64,000 nucleotides of DNA from Parvimonas micra (GCF_900637905.1 NZ_LR134472.1:1550001-1614000), one strand, 5' to 3'. Counted from the stretch's first letter, positions 42,547 through 52,190 are shown. Notes: generated by a model not told the origin, from the sequence alone. Translations and numbers: made by a program.

Positions 42547-43875
42547 ATGAAAAAGTTTAGAAATAAGAAATTAATAAGTTTGCTTGCAATTTTATTAGCA
42601 ACAGCTTGTGGTTTTGGGTTATACGCCTATAATATAAAAACATCAACAAACAATACTGAAGAGGCAGTAAAAAACGAAAATGGTACTCCACCTGATGGTG
42701 GTGGAGGTCCAGGAGGAGGTCCTCCAGGACAAAGTAGTTCAGATATTACTTATACTGGAGCAGTAGAGATTTCTTCTAGTGAAACTCGAACAGATAAAAC
42801 TTACTCTAGTACAAGTAGTGATGAAAATGCTTTGCTCATAAAAACATCAGAAGAAGTTACAATTAATAATCCAACAGTTACAAAATCTGGAGATTCTGAT
42901 GGTGGAGATAATAGTAATTTCTATGGATTGAATGCAGGTATTTTAGTTAAAGATGGGTCTAAGACAACTATAACAGGTGGTACTATTAATACTAGTGCAA
43001 ATGGTGCTAACGGAGTTTTCAGTTATGGAGGAAATGGTGGAAATAATGGTGCTGAAGGTGATGGAACTACAGTAACTATTCGTGATACCAAGATAGTAAC
43101 AACTGGTGGAGGATCAGGAGGTATTATGACTACGGGTGGTGGTACAACTTATGCTTATGACTTAGATATTACTACTAGTGGTCAATCATCAGCTGCAATA
43201 AGAACTGACAGAGGTGGTGGAACAGTAGTTGTTGATGGAGGAACATATACTTCTAATGGTTTAGGTTCTCCTGCAATTTATTCTACTGCTGATATTACAG
43301 TATCAAATTCAACATTAACTTCAAATCTTTCAGAAGGAGTTTGTATTGAAGGATTAAATTCAATTACTTTGAATAATTCTAATTTAACTGCAAATAACAC
43401 TAAAAGAAATGGAAATGCAAAGTTTTTAGATAGTATAATGATTTACCAATCAATGTCTGGTGATGCTGCAAGTGGTACAAGCCAATTTACGATGAATGGT
43501 GGAAGTCTAACTAGTAAAAGTGGACATGTATTTCATGTAACTAATACTAATTCAATTATTACATTAAAAGATGTAAAAATTGACAATCAAGATTCAGAAA
43601 ATATTTTGTTATCTGTATGTGCTGATGGATGGAGTGGAGGAAGCAATATTGCAACATTAAAAGCCTCTTCACAAAAACTTACAGGAGCAATTAAGGTTGG
43701 TAGCGATTCAAGTCTTACACTAGAAATATCTGATAATTCTATTTTTGATGGCTATATAGATGGAAAAATAACAAATGCAGAAGGTAGTTCTGTATCAACA
43801 GATGTAGGAAAAGTTTCTGTAACACTTGATAGTTCTAGTACATGGACATTAACTGGAGATAGTTATGTTACATAA
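42547..43875 (+). CDS. Exported carbohydrate-binding-domain-type beta-helix protein, ended by a premature stop
   Basis: A 442-residue exported protein. It has an N-terminal signal or anchor helix (LISLLAILLATACGFGLYAY), a Pro/Gly linker (PPDGGGGPGGGPPG), then a long Thr/Ser/Gly/Asn-rich series of short strands typical of right-handed beta-helix or carbohydrate-binding surface proteins. GGAGG precedes the ATG. The TAA at 43873-43875 is followed in the same frame by 26 more sense codons (FNGNPENVISNGYTLYVNG...) up to a stop at 43954-43956. These continue the repeat style, so the gene was probably longer and has lost its end to a nonsense change. Confidence 0.82.
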   Translation: MKKFRNKKLISLLAILLATACGFGLYAYNIKTSTNNTEEAVKNENGTPPDGGGGPGGGPPGQSSSDITYTGAVEISSSETRTDKTYSSTSSDENALLIKTSEEVTINNPTVTKSGDSDGGDNSNFYGLNAGILVKDGSKTTITGGTINTSANGANGVFSYGGNGGNNGAEGDGTTVTIRDTKIVTTGGGSGGIMTTGGGTTYAYDLDITTSGQSSAAIRTDRGGGTVVVDGGTYTSNGLGSPAIYSTADITVSNSTLTSNLSEGVCIEGLNSITLNNSNLTANNTKRNGNAKFLDSIMIYQSMSGDAASGTSQFTMNGGSLTSKSGHVFHVTNTNSIITLKDVKIDNQDSENILLSVCADGWSGGSNIATLKASSQKLTGAIKVGSDSSLTLEISDNSIFDGYIDGKITNAEGSSVSTDVGKVSVTLDSSSTWTLTGDSYVT

Positions 43876-43962
43876 TTTAATGGAAATCCTGAAAATGTAA
43901 TAAGTAATGGATATACTTTATATGTTAATGGAGCTGCATTAACAAGTGTTAAATAAAATACT

Positions 43963-44061
43963 AGTTTAGTAACTAAGGTTAGGGAGTAAACTTTAAAAGT
44001 ACTCCCTAATTTTTTTATTTCATTTTTTTAATTTTTACTTTCTAATCTTAGTTACTAAACT
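43963..44061 (+). repeat. 20-bp inverted repeat enclosing the terminator
   Basis: The arm at 43963-43982 (AGTTTAGTAACTAAGGTTAG) and the arm at 44042-44061 are reverse complements with one mismatch. The enclosed terminator lies between them. Confidence 0.7.
43979..44017 (+). terminator. Rho-independent terminator after the surface-protein gene
   Basis: Ten-base stem TTAGGGAGTA / TACTCCCTAA (43979-43988, 44000-44009) followed by seven or more T. Confidence 0.9.
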
Positions 44062-44538
44062 CAAAAAAGTAAGAGAATCACCGTTAAGACTAAAGATAGA
44101 CAAACCATTTTTTTGCATGTCTATGACGTCAATTCTCAAATTTTTTAGTGATACAGCTATAATAAAATGGTCTTAGTATTTTAAAAATTTTAGTGAAATA
44201 AGTTGAAATTTAAGGATAGCTATGATAGTATATGAATTAGAATGGATTGTTTGAAATATTTGTTCTAAAAAATATTTATAAGCAATATATTTTATATAGA
44301 TTAAGAGAATCCATACACAAAATTATTCACACATTTTAGGAGAATGAGCAGTATGATGCTTTATTGATTTTGTTAAAATTATAATTTAATTTTTTACATA
44401 TTTTTTAATGTTATTTATTAGCTTAATTTTAACATTATATGGTAATTCTTTAATTTTAAAAGATGATAAGAGTTACTTCAAAAGTCTACTGTATCACTCT
44501 TTTTAGCAATATGTTTTAAATATAACAAGGAGGATATT
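44062..44538 (+). other. Long intergenic region before the Mg-type P-ATPase gene
   Basis: About 480 bases without a credible gene or recognised RNA. I looked for an M-box magnesium riboswitch, expected in front of such transporters in Firmicutes, and saw no conserved core. Scattered AT-rich sequence with broken frames may be the remains of a lost gene. Confidence 0.4.
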
Positions 44539-47085
44539 ATGAAAGAATTCTGCTCTTATGATTTAGATGATATATTAAAACGATTAAAAACTAATAAAGC
44601 CGGATTATCAAGTAAAGAAGCAGAAGAAAAAATTGATAAATATGGACAAAACATTTTTGAAGAAAAGAAATCATCTTCAAATTTAGGCATATTCATAAAT
44701 CAATTCAAAAGTCCTATAATTATGATATTAATTTTTGCAGCAATATTATCTATGTTTTTAAAAGATTATTCTGATGGTATTATCATTCTAATCATTATTA
44801 TGATTTCTGCATTTTTAAGTTATAGTCATGAAAGCAAAGCTAATAATGCAGTAAAAAAACTTCTTTCTTCCGTAAGTGTAAAATCATCTGTTTTGAGAGA
44901 TGGAAAATTTGAAGAAATAGACAATGCGATGTTGACAATAGGAGACATAATAAATATAAAAACCGGAGATATGATACCAGCTGATTGTCTACTTATAGAA
45001 GAAAATTCGCTTTCAATGGATGAATCAAGTTTGACTGGTGAAACTTTTCCTATTGAAAAAGTTATACAAAAGTTACCTGCTAATACAGGACTTTCTGGTA
45101 GGAAAAATTCACTTTGGATGGGGACTCATGTCATAAGTGGATCAGGTACAGCAGTAATAGTAAATCTAGCTAAAGATTCAGAGTTTGGAAAAATTACTTT
45201 ATCTTTGGATAAAAAAGATTCTGATACAGACTTTGAAAAGGGCATAAGAGATTTTGGTAACTTGATACTTCATGTTACGACTTTATTAATTGGTATTATA
45301 TTCTTATTTAATATAATTCTGAATAAATCTTTTTTAGAATCTTTTATGTTTGCATTGGCTCTTTCAGTAGGGTTAACTCCTCAAATGCTACCGGCTATTA
45401 TAAGTGTAAATTTATCACAAGGTGCTAAGAGAATGTCGGAACAAGGCGTTATAGTAAAGAAATTAAATGCTATTGAAAACTTCGGTTCAATGACTATAAT
45501 GTGTTCTGATAAAACAGGAACTATCACTCAAGGAAAGGTAAAGCTTGATTCTGCTTTAGATTGTAATGGTGAAAAATCAGATAATGTAAGCAAACTAGCA
45601 TCTATAAACTCATATTTTCAAGAAGGATATACGAATCCTATTGACCAAGCTATTTTAGAAGCAAATAAAAATGATTTTTCTAAATATGAAAAAATATTTG
45701 AAATACCTTACTCTTTTGAAAGTAAGCTTTTAAGTGTCGTTGTAAAAACTGACCTAGATTTTGATGGTAGAAATATAATGGTTACAAAAGGGGCATTAAC
45801 AGGCGTACTGAATATATGCAAAACTTATGAAAAATCAGATAAGACTAGTGGAGATATTGAAGAAGTTAGGAGACATATACTAGATTTATTTGATAAGTAT
45901 TCAAGTCAAGGTTATAGAATTTTAGGACTTGCCTATAAAATTATAGAAGATGATATAGAAACTAAAAATCAAAGAGCTGAAGATATGGTATTTGTAGGTC
46001 TATTACTATTTGTAGATCCATTAAAAGACGATATAAAAGATGTTATTGCCGAAATGAATAGATTGGGAGTTTCTCTAAAAATGATTACAGGAGATAACAG
46101 TCTTATAGCTAAAAATATAGGTAGTCAAATTGGACTTGATCCTGAAAAGATTTTATTAGGAGAAGAACTGGATTCATATTCTATAAGTCAGCTTAACAAG
46201 AAAGTTTTAGATATAGATATTTTTGCTGAAATAAGTCCTAATCAAAAGGAAAAAATAATTATGGCATATAAACAGGCAGGGGAAATAGTAGGATATATGG
46301 GAGATGGTATTAATGATTCTCCTGCCATAAAGCAAGCAGACGTTGGAGTATCTGTAAATACCGCTGCTGATACAGCTAAAGATGCAGCTTCTATAGTACT
46401 ATTACAAAATAGTTTAAAGGTGTTGGTATCAGGCATAAGTGAAGGTAGAAGGACATTTATTAATACTTTAAAATATATATTTGTAGCCACAAGTGCAAAT
46501 TTTGGTAATATGTTTTCAATGGCAGGAGCAAGTTTGTTTTTGAGTTTTTTACCTTTATTGCCTAAGCAAATTCTTTTGACAAATCTATTAACAGATTTTC
46601 CTTCACTACAAATTGCTTCAGATTCTGTTGATGAAGATTGGTTAAAGAGTCCTGTTAAATGGGATACAAAGTTTATAAAGAAGTTTATGATTCTTTTTGG
46701 AATTATTTCTTCAGTGTTTGACTATATAACTTTTGCACTATTACTCTTTACTTTTAAAGCCGATGAAAGATTATTTCATACTGGATGGTTATTAGAGTCT
46801 ATTATTTCTGCTATGGTGGTAATGCTTATTGTTAGAACAGCAAGACCGGTTTTTGCCAGTAAGCCAAGCAATAAATTGTTGATTGCTATAAGTGGAGTAG
46901 CTGTGGTTTTGTTTGTGATTGTATATAGCCCAATAAGTTCATATTTAGGATTAATAGCTCTACCTATTAAGGTATTGATATCTTTACTTGGCGTTTCATT
47001 ACTATACGCATTAACAGCTGAGATATTAAAAAAATTTTTCTATAAACATAATTCGTTTTCTAGAAAACAAAGTATTAAAAAATAA
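44539..47085 (+). CDS. mgtA: Magnesium-type P-type ATPase (MgtA-like)
   Basis: An 848-residue P-type ATPase. An N-terminal cation-ATPase domain is followed by TGE in SSLTGETFP, the phosphorylation site in MCSDKTGTITQG, KGA in VTKGALTG and the hinge MGDGINDSPAIKQADVGVSV. Helix 4 reads ALSVGLTPQMLPAIISVNLSQGA, which fits the MgtA/MgtB (type IIIB) group rather than calcium pumps. It would import Mg2+ under starvation. GGAGG precedes the ATG. It is a single-gene unit ended by the hairpin at 47177. Confidence 0.9.
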   Translation: MKEFCSYDLDDILKRLKTNKAGLSSKEAEEKIDKYGQNIFEEKKSSSNLGIFINQFKSPIIMILIFAAILSMFLKDYSDGIIILIIIMISAFLSYSHESKANNAVKKLLSSVSVKSSVLRDGKFEEIDNAMLTIGDIINIKTGDMIPADCLLIEENSLSMDESSLTGETFPIEKVIQKLPANTGLSGRKNSLWMGTHVISGSGTAVIVNLAKDSEFGKITLSLDKKDSDTDFEKGIRDFGNLILHVTTLLIGIIFLFNIILNKSFLESFMFALALSVGLTPQMLPAIISVNLSQGAKRMSEQGVIVKKLNAIENFGSMTIMCSDKTGTITQGKVKLDSALDCNGEKSDNVSKLASINSYFQEGYTNPIDQAILEANKNDFSKYEKIFEIPYSFESKLLSVVVKTDLDFDGRNIMVTKGALTGVLNICKTYEKSDKTSGDIEEVRRHILDLFDKYSSQGYRILGLAYKIIEDDIETKNQRAEDMVFVGLLLFVDPLKDDIKDVIAEMNRLGVSLKMITGDNSLIAKNIGSQIGLDPEKILLGEELDSYSISQLNKKVLDIDIFAEISPNQKEKIIMAYKQAGEIVGYMGDGINDSPAIKQADVGVSVNTAADTAKDAASIVLLQNSLKVLVSGISEGRRTFINTLKYIFVATSANFGNMFSMAGASLFLSFLPLLPKQILLTNLLTDFPSLQIASDSVDEDWLKSPVKWDTKFIKKFMILFGIISSVFDYITFALLLFTFKADERLFHTGWLLESIISAMVVMLIVRTARPVFASKPSNKLLIAISGVAVVLFVIVYSPISSYLGLIALPIKVLISLLGVSLLYALTAEILKKFFYKHNSFSRKQSIKK

Positions 47086-47176
47086 TAATATTGTGACTGA
47101 AAATAGTTATGTTTTTTATGAAACAAAAGTATTAACTGTTATTAAGTAAATATTTTATGTTTTAGATTACGATTGA

Positions 47177-47211
47177 AATAATGGAAAAGAAATTTTCCAT
47201 TATTTTTTTAT
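47177..47211 (+). terminator. Rho-independent terminator after mgtA
   Basis: Twelve-base perfect stem AATAATGGAAAA / TTTTCCATTATT with a GAAA loop (47177-47204), then T run. Confidence 0.9.
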
Positions 47212-47331
47212 ATAATTGCAGATTAAACTTATAAATTATTTTGGTAAATTTAATTTCGTGATATAATATCATTAGTTAATTAATTAGAAGAAAGAAAATT
47301 AGTAGTTAAAAAATTTAAGGAAGATGTAATA

Positions 47332-47970
47332 ATGAAAAACAAATATATAAAGTCAAATATTTTTCCTATTTTTATAGAACTTTTATTTGTAGTATCGTGT
47401 TTTATTGTAGAGAAACAATTTTATATTTATACAAATTTTTGTTTTTATTTATTATTAGGTATCTATTTCTATATGAGAAAAGATTTTTCTATAAAAGAAT
47501 GGTATAATGCTATAAAAAGTGGAAAAAAATTTTTTGTACAAGTAATTTTAACAGTAGTATTTCTTTCTGTTGCATTTTACTTTACTATTACTTTAGAAAA
47601 TATATTTCCTAATTTTAATAAGGGAATAATTTTATTGAGAGCTGATAATTGGATAAAATTAGTTTTATTAATTTTATCAACAATAATTTTTCCGCCGATT
47701 GTTGAGGAAACATTTTTCAGAAAAAATTTAATTTCTTTTAAGAATAATAAGATATTGGTATTTACTACTTTGTTATCAATGTTTTTATATGCTTTGGAAC
47801 ATTCTTTAACATTGTGGGGAATATTCCTATGTATGATATGGGCTTTGCCATTTAGTATTTCATATATAAAAACGAAAAATATTTATGTTTCAATGACTGC
47901 ACATTTAATATGTAACTTAATAGTGAATGGTATTACAGTTTTTGAGGTATGTAAATTTCTTTTTAATTAA
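47332..47970 (+). CDS. CPBP family intramembrane metalloprotease
   Basis: A 212-residue membrane protein with about six helices. The CPBP/Abi motif 1 is IVEETFFRK (EExxxR), followed by ALEHSL with the second motif histidine and HLICNLIVN near the C-terminus. The family includes CAAX-prenyl proteases of eukaryotes and bacteriocin self-immunity proteins; the bacterial substrate is unknown. GGAAG lies upstream. A promoter-like pair TTGGTA (47241) and TATAAT (47262) with a short 15-base spacer precedes it. Confidence 0.82.
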   Translation: MKNKYIKSNIFPIFIELLFVVSCFIVEKQFYIYTNFCFYLLLGIYFYMRKDFSIKEWYNAIKSGKKFFVQVILTVVFLSVAFYFTITLENIFPNFNKGIILLRADNWIKLVLLILSTIIFPPIVEETFFRKNLISFKNNKILVFTTLLSMFLYALEHSLTLWGIFLCMIWALPFSISYIKTKNIYVSMTAHLICNLIVNGITVFEVCKFLFN

Positions 47971-48051
47971 AAATTTTATTGTTTTGTTAAGGTTTGCATT
48001 TTTATTAAAAAGGTGTATAATAAATCTATAAAATATATTAAGGAGTGTGTT

Positions 48052-49287
48052 ATGGAATTTAAAGAAAAATTAAAGAAATATTCTGAGACTATCATTAAGA
48101 TAGGAGCTAATGTTCAAAAAGGTCAAATGGTAATTATAAGGGCAAATATTGAAGCAAAAGATTTCGTTCGCTCTTTAACAGAAGAAGCGTATAAAGCCGG
48201 TGCAGGAGATGTTGATGTTATTTGGAGAGATGACATTATAACAAGACGTAAGTTTGAATATGCAAACATCGAAACTCTATCAGAAGTTAAAAAATGGACT
48301 GTAGATCAATATACTGATTATATTGACAGTGATGCGGTGTTTATTTCTGTTGTTGGAAATGATCCAAATAATTTAGATGGATTGGATATTGAAAAAATTA
48401 AAGCAAGTAGTATTGCAAATTCTAAAGCTATGAAATATTTTTCAACATCTCTTATGTCAGATAAAAATTCTTGGTGTGTTGTAGGAGCACCTACTCCGGC
48501 TTGGGCAAAAGTTGTTTTTCCTGAACTTACTGAAAAAGAGGCTGTAGAAAAACTTTGGGAACTAATATTTTATACAACTAGAATAGGAGAAGGAGATTCT
48601 ATCAAGGGCTGGAAAGAACATATTAATGAATTGAGTAGAAGAGCTAAATATTTGAATGAAAAGCAATTTAAATATTTAAAATATTCCAGTAAAAAAGGTA
48701 CTAATTTAACTATTGAATTACCAAAAAATCATGTTTGGAATGCTGCGGGTAGTGGATTTAATTCTAAAGGAATTAGTTTTACTGCAAATATGCCTACAGA
48801 AGAAGTATTTACTCTTCCACATAAAGATGGAATAAATGGTGTTGTTTATAGTACAAAGGCTTTAAATTATAATGGAAATATAATTGATGAATTTAAGTTA
48901 GAATTTAAAAATGGAAAAGTTGTTAGTTATGAGGCAAAAAAGGGTTATGGAGTTTTAAAATCTCTATTAGAAACTGATGAAGGTGCTTTGTCTTTAGGAG
49001 AAGTTGCCTTAGTACCTTTTGATTCTCCAATTTCAAATACAAATACAATGTTCTTTGAAACTCTTTATGATGAAAATGCATCTTGCCATTTAGCTTTAGG
49101 TAGAGCTTATCCAACTTGTTTAAAGGATGGAGAAAAGATGACAGAAGAAGAACTTAAAGAAAGAGGAGCTAATGATAGTTTAGTTCACGTTGATTTTATG
49201 GTTGGAGATGAAACGTTAAATATAGTTGGAATAACTGAATCTGGAGAAGAAGTTCCTGTATTTACTAACGGAAATTGGTCAAATTAA
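48052..49287 (+). CDS. M29 family aminopeptidase (AmpS/PepS type)
   Basis: A 411-residue metal-dependent aminopeptidase. Family landmarks are the N-terminal GANVQKGQMVIIRANIEA, FTANMPTEEVFTLPHKDGINGVV in the metal-binding part, and ETLYDENASCHLALGRAYP, with glutamate and histidine ligands, and VDFMVGD near the end. It releases N-terminal residues from peptides in the cytoplasm. The start at ATG 48052 has AAGGAG upstream; a longer frame from GTG 48013 would overlap a promoter -10 (TATAAT, 48016-48021). It is a monocistronic unit. Confidence 0.92.
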   Translation: MEFKEKLKKYSETIIKIGANVQKGQMVIIRANIEAKDFVRSLTEEAYKAGAGDVDVIWRDDIITRRKFEYANIETLSEVKKWTVDQYTDYIDSDAVFISVVGNDPNNLDGLDIEKIKASSIANSKAMKYFSTSLMSDKNSWCVVGAPTPAWAKVVFPELTEKEAVEKLWELIFYTTRIGEGDSIKGWKEHINELSRRAKYLNEKQFKYLKYSSKKGTNLTIELPKNHVWNAAGSGFNSKGISFTANMPTEEVFTLPHKDGINGVVYSTKALNYNGNIIDEFKLEFKNGKVVSYEAKKGYGVLKSLLETDEGALSLGEVALVPFDSPISNTNTMFFETLYDENASCHLALGRAYPTCLKDGEKMTEEELKERGANDSLVHVDFMVGDETLNIVGITESGEEVPVFTNGNWSN

Positions 49288-49291
49288 AATT

Positions 49292-49322
49292 AATTGCAGG
49301 AATTTTCCTGCAATTTTTTTAC
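49292..49322 (+). terminator. Rho-independent terminator after the M29 gene
   Basis: Nine-base stem AATTGCAGG / CCTGCAATT (49292-49300, 49307-49315) with a T run. Confidence 0.92.
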
Positions 49323-49359
49323 CAATTTTTGAGGTTGTGAGGTTGTATAAATGTGATGC

Positions 49360-49401
49360 AAATAACTTTTTGATTAGATTAGTTTATTGTAAAAGTTATT
49401 T
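49360..49401 (+). other. 11-bp hairpin in the leader of the pseudopilin operon
   Basis: AAATAACTTTT (49360-49370) and AAAAGTTATTT (49391-49401) pair perfectly over a 20-base loop, 42 bases before the first pseudopilin start. Without a T run directly after, it may be an mRNA-stability or regulatory hairpin. Confidence 0.4.
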
Positions 49402-49443
49402 AATAATTAATTAATTATTTATTTATTTTTAGGAGGATTTAAA

Positions 49444-49788
49444 ATGAAAAAATTGAAGAAAAAAGCATTTACACTTATTGAACTTTTAGTTGTCATAGCG
49501 ATACTTGCAATTTTGATTTTGATAGCAGTTCCTAGATATAACAATTCAAGAGTTAAAGCTGATAAAACTGCTCATTCTGCAAATGTTAAGGTTTTAGAAG
49601 TGGCAGGACTTAGATATTTATCAGAAGAAAAAGTTGAATCTGATAAAGATATAACTGAGGAATTGGTAAGTAAAAAATACATAAAGGAAATCCCTAAATT
49701 GCCAAAATCTATAAAAGGAACGGTTTATAAAGTTGAAATAAAAAACGGTGATGTTGTAGTGACACCTACAGTAGAAAAAGATGATTAA
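49444..49788 (+). CDS. Type IV pilin-like protein, major pseudopilin (ComGC/GspG-like)
   Basis: A 114-residue prepilin. A basic leader (MKKLKKKA) precedes FTLIELLVVIAILAILILIAVPRY, the class III signal cut by prepilin peptidase before Phe, with the conserved Glu5. The C-terminal part is a small charged domain. AGGAGG precedes the ATG. It is the first of five clustered genes. In Firmicutes such clusters build competence pseudopili or type IV pili; the ATPase, inner-membrane platform and peptidase genes are not inside this window after it. Confidence 0.85.
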   Translation: MKKLKKKAFTLIELLVVIAILAILILIAVPRYNNSRVKADKTAHSANVKVLEVAGLRYLSEEKVESDKDITEELVSKKYIKEIPKLPKSIKGTVYKVEIKNGDVVVTPTVEKDD

Positions 49789-50203
49789 GAGAAAATCATT
49801 TACTCTCATAGAATTGATTGTCTGTTTAGCTATAATTTCTGTTATGGTTATGGTTATTAGAGTTAATTTTGTAAATAATAAAAAAACAATTGCGCATGAA
49901 GAGTTAAATTTAATAGCAGAAAGTATTGAAAATGCAAAAGTCTTTTCTATAGAAAATAGAAAAATTGTTGTTTTAAAATCCGATTCTGAAAATGGAACTT
50001 TTAATATTTCATCAGGAGAATCTGTATTGAAAAAAATTCATTGTAAAAATTTGAAAATATTGAATAGTATTAAATTGGAATTTAATACAAATGGAATTCC
50101 AAGTGAGGGAAAAACTTTTAAGTTTTCATATGAAAAAGAAAATTATGAAATTAGAATAAGACCGGTAACAGGTTTTGTTAATGTGATTAAAAATGAAAAA
50201 TAA
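49781..50203 (+). CDS. Minor pseudopilin (GspH/ComGD-like)
   Basis: A 140-residue prepilin-like protein with the signal MIKRKS-FTLIELIVCLAIISVMVMVI and an extracellular beta domain ending in RPVTGFVNV, typical of GspH/FimT-type minor subunits. It overlaps the preceding gene by 8 bases and the following one by 11. Minor pseudopilins prime assembly of the filament tip. Confidence 0.8.
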   Translation: MIKRKSFTLIELIVCLAIISVMVMVIRVNFVNNKKTIAHEELNLIAESIENAKVFSIENRKIVVLKSDSENGTFNISSGESVLKKIHCKNLKILNSIKLEFNTNGIPSEGKTFKFSYEKENYEIRIRPVTGFVNVIKNEK

Positions 50204-50528
50204 CTTTTTAAAAAATAAGGCATTTACATTGATAGAATGTATTTTTGCGATTTTTATTCTATCAGTTATAAGTATTTATATAATATCAGGAATTAATAAT
50301 TTTTTACAAATTCAAAATATGAATATAAAAAATAATAGCAAATTATCAGATATTGAAAATACAATAGAACTTATAAGAAATAATATTAAAACTAATAAAC
50401 CAATTTTAAAAGAAGTGGATATGAGTAAATATGAAATTAAGGTTTCCGATTTAGGCGAATTGTATAATATAAAGATTTTTTTAAAAGATAATATGGAGAA
50501 ATTATATGAATTTTATGTATCCAAATAA
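50193..50528 (+). CDS. Minor pseudopilin
   Basis: A 111-residue protein with the prepilin signal KNKA-FTLIECIFAIFILSVISIYII and a short helical/beta domain. The Glu5 of the mature form is kept. It overlaps both neighbours (11 and 23 bases). The exact equivalent (GspI or ComGE-like) cannot be assigned from the short sequence. Confidence 0.75.
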   Translation: MKNNFLKNKAFTLIECIFAIFILSVISIYIISGINNFLQIQNMNIKNNSKLSDIENTIELIRNNIKTNKPILKEVDMSKYEIKVSDLGELYNIKIFLKDNMEKLYEFYVSK

Positions 50529-51048
50529 ATTAAAATCATTTACGTTGTTAGAACTTTTGATTACAATTGCAGTTTCGAGTATTATCATAATTTGTTGTGT
50601 GCATATTTTTTATGGGACATATTTTGTAAATTTAAACCAAAGGAAAAATTACTCAAAATTGGAGCAGATAAATTATGCAATGAGTTATATGGAAAATGAA
50701 ATTGCAGATTCTGTAGAAACTAAAGTTAATACAGATGGAATTGAGATAAAAAGATATAGATATAATTCTTTTTTAAGTGAAAGTTCAAATCATACAATAT
50801 CTAAGGTAAATGAAATAGCATATAAAAAAGTAAAATATGGAGATAAGTATGAAATACGCAGAATATCTAAAGATATTTTAAATTCAACATATTATGGAAA
50901 TAATTTGTTGATAAAAGATATAGATTATTTTGATGTGGAGAATATTGAAGATTACTTGGTTTTAAAAATTTCTTTTAACGGGAGAGAATATAGTAAATAT
51001 GTTTTTTTAAAAAATAAAAAATTTGAATATTTGACTGGAGAAAATTGA
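50506..51048 (+). CDS. Minor pseudopilin (GspJ/ComGF-like)
   Basis: A 180-residue protein with the prepilin signal LKS-FTLLELLITIAVSSIIIICCV and a longer extracellular domain, as in GspJ/ComGF-type subunits. It overlaps the preceding gene by 23 bases; an in-frame ATG three codons later is possible. The stop is one base before the next start. Confidence 0.78.
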   Translation: MNFMYPNKLKSFTLLELLITIAVSSIIIICCVHIFYGTYFVNLNQRKNYSKLEQINYAMSYMENEIADSVETKVNTDGIEIKRYRYNSFLSESSNHTISKVNEIAYKKVKYGDKYEIRRISKDILNSTYYGNNLLIKDIDYFDVENIEDYLVLKISFNGREYSKYVFLKNKKFEYLTGEN

Positions 51049-51049
51049 T

Positions 51050-52189
51050 ATGAAACGAAAATCTTATATTATGCCAATTGTTTTATTGATATTTTCTCTA
51101 GTTGTAGTTGCATTTTTTTCAATTTATCATAGAACACTCAATACACATAATCATAAAAATTCAAAAGAAAAGGCCATTTCTAAAAAGCTGAAAGAAATAA
51201 GTTTGGAAGAAATTTTAAGTACAAAAGCTACTTTAGATTTTGTAAATAGTAAATTAAATAAAAGAGAAAATTTTAATTTAAAGGTTAATATTAATGATTT
51301 ATTAAAAGTCAATAATATTAACGATTTTTCTCAAAATTTTGAAAATTATGACTTAAGATTAAATAGCAAAAAGGTAAAGAAAAAACTAAACTTTTATGAC
51401 AGAAAAAATGGAGCTTTATCTTACTTTGTTCGTCAGTATGAGATTTTCTTTGAAGTAAGAAATAATAATGAACTAACTGAATATAAAATTGTTGATAAGA
51501 ATAGAATTGAAAATTATTTATTTGATTTACAAGTTAAAGGGTTTGTTGATGGTAAACTTAAAATGTTAAGTGATGATTTTTATTTTAACTTGAACAATGA
51601 CTTCTCTAATTTATATGAAAGAATTTTTAGTAATGAAATTCAAAATACATATTCTGAAGATTTAAGAATTTATGATTATAAAGAAAAAATATATTTTATG
51701 TATAATGAGCAATATTTAAAATTATTAAAGGATTATCTATCTTATAAAGGATTTGAATTGGAAAGCATGGATATAAATTTGTGTGATATAGATAATTTAA
51801 AGAATTGTTCAAGAGAAGATTTTATTAAAAATTTTCTATTAGAAAGTTCGGAATATATTAAAGACCATAAATATAATATTATAAACATTGATGTTAGGAA
51901 TAAACTGTATTTTGATTTAAATACAGAGGTGGAAATTTATAGTAATATAAAGATTGATGATTCAAGTGAAATTATAGTTACTGATAAATCACCAAAAATT
52001 CAAGGACTTTTTGTAAATAAGTCTAATAAAGAAAAATTTGATTTTAATTTTGAAGGTATTTTGTTTTCAAAAAACAAATTAAAAAGTAAATATAAATTTT
52101 TACCTGAGGTGTTAGATCTAACCGCAAGATTTGTGAAAATTAGTGATGATTTTTACCTGGAAAAAATTCAAAAAAATGACATTAAGTAG
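51050..52189 (+). CDS. Single-pass exported protein at the end of the pseudopilin operon
   Basis: A 379-residue protein with an N-terminal helix (IMPIVLLIFSLVVVAFFSIY) after MKRKS, lacking the FTLIE signal. The rest is a large charged extracellular domain I do not recognise. Its position after four pseudopilins is that of the large GspK/PilX-type tip subunit, whose signal is often divergent. The function is inferred from position only. Confidence 0.65.
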   Translation: MKRKSYIMPIVLLIFSLVVVAFFSIYHRTLNTHNHKNSKEKAISKKLKEISLEEILSTKATLDFVNSKLNKRENFNLKVNINDLLKVNNINDFSQNFENYDLRLNSKKVKKKLNFYDRKNGALSYFVRQYEIFFEVRNNNELTEYKIVDKNRIENYLFDLQVKGFVDGKLKMLSDDFYFNLNNDFSNLYERIFSNEIQNTYSEDLRIYDYKEKIYFMYNEQYLKLLKDYLSYKGFELESMDINLCDIDNLKNCSREDFIKNFLLESSEYIKDHKYNIINIDVRNKLYFDLNTEVEIYSNIKIDDSSEIIVTDKSPKIQGLFVNKSNKEKFDFNFEGILFSKNKLKSKYKFLPEVLDLTARFVKISDDFYLEKIQKNDIK

Positions 52190-52190
52190 T

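Noticed and set aside
44062-44538. M-box magnesium riboswitch before the Mg-type P-ATPase
   Set aside because: Expected from known biology but no conserved M-box core or terminator hairpin was found in the leader.
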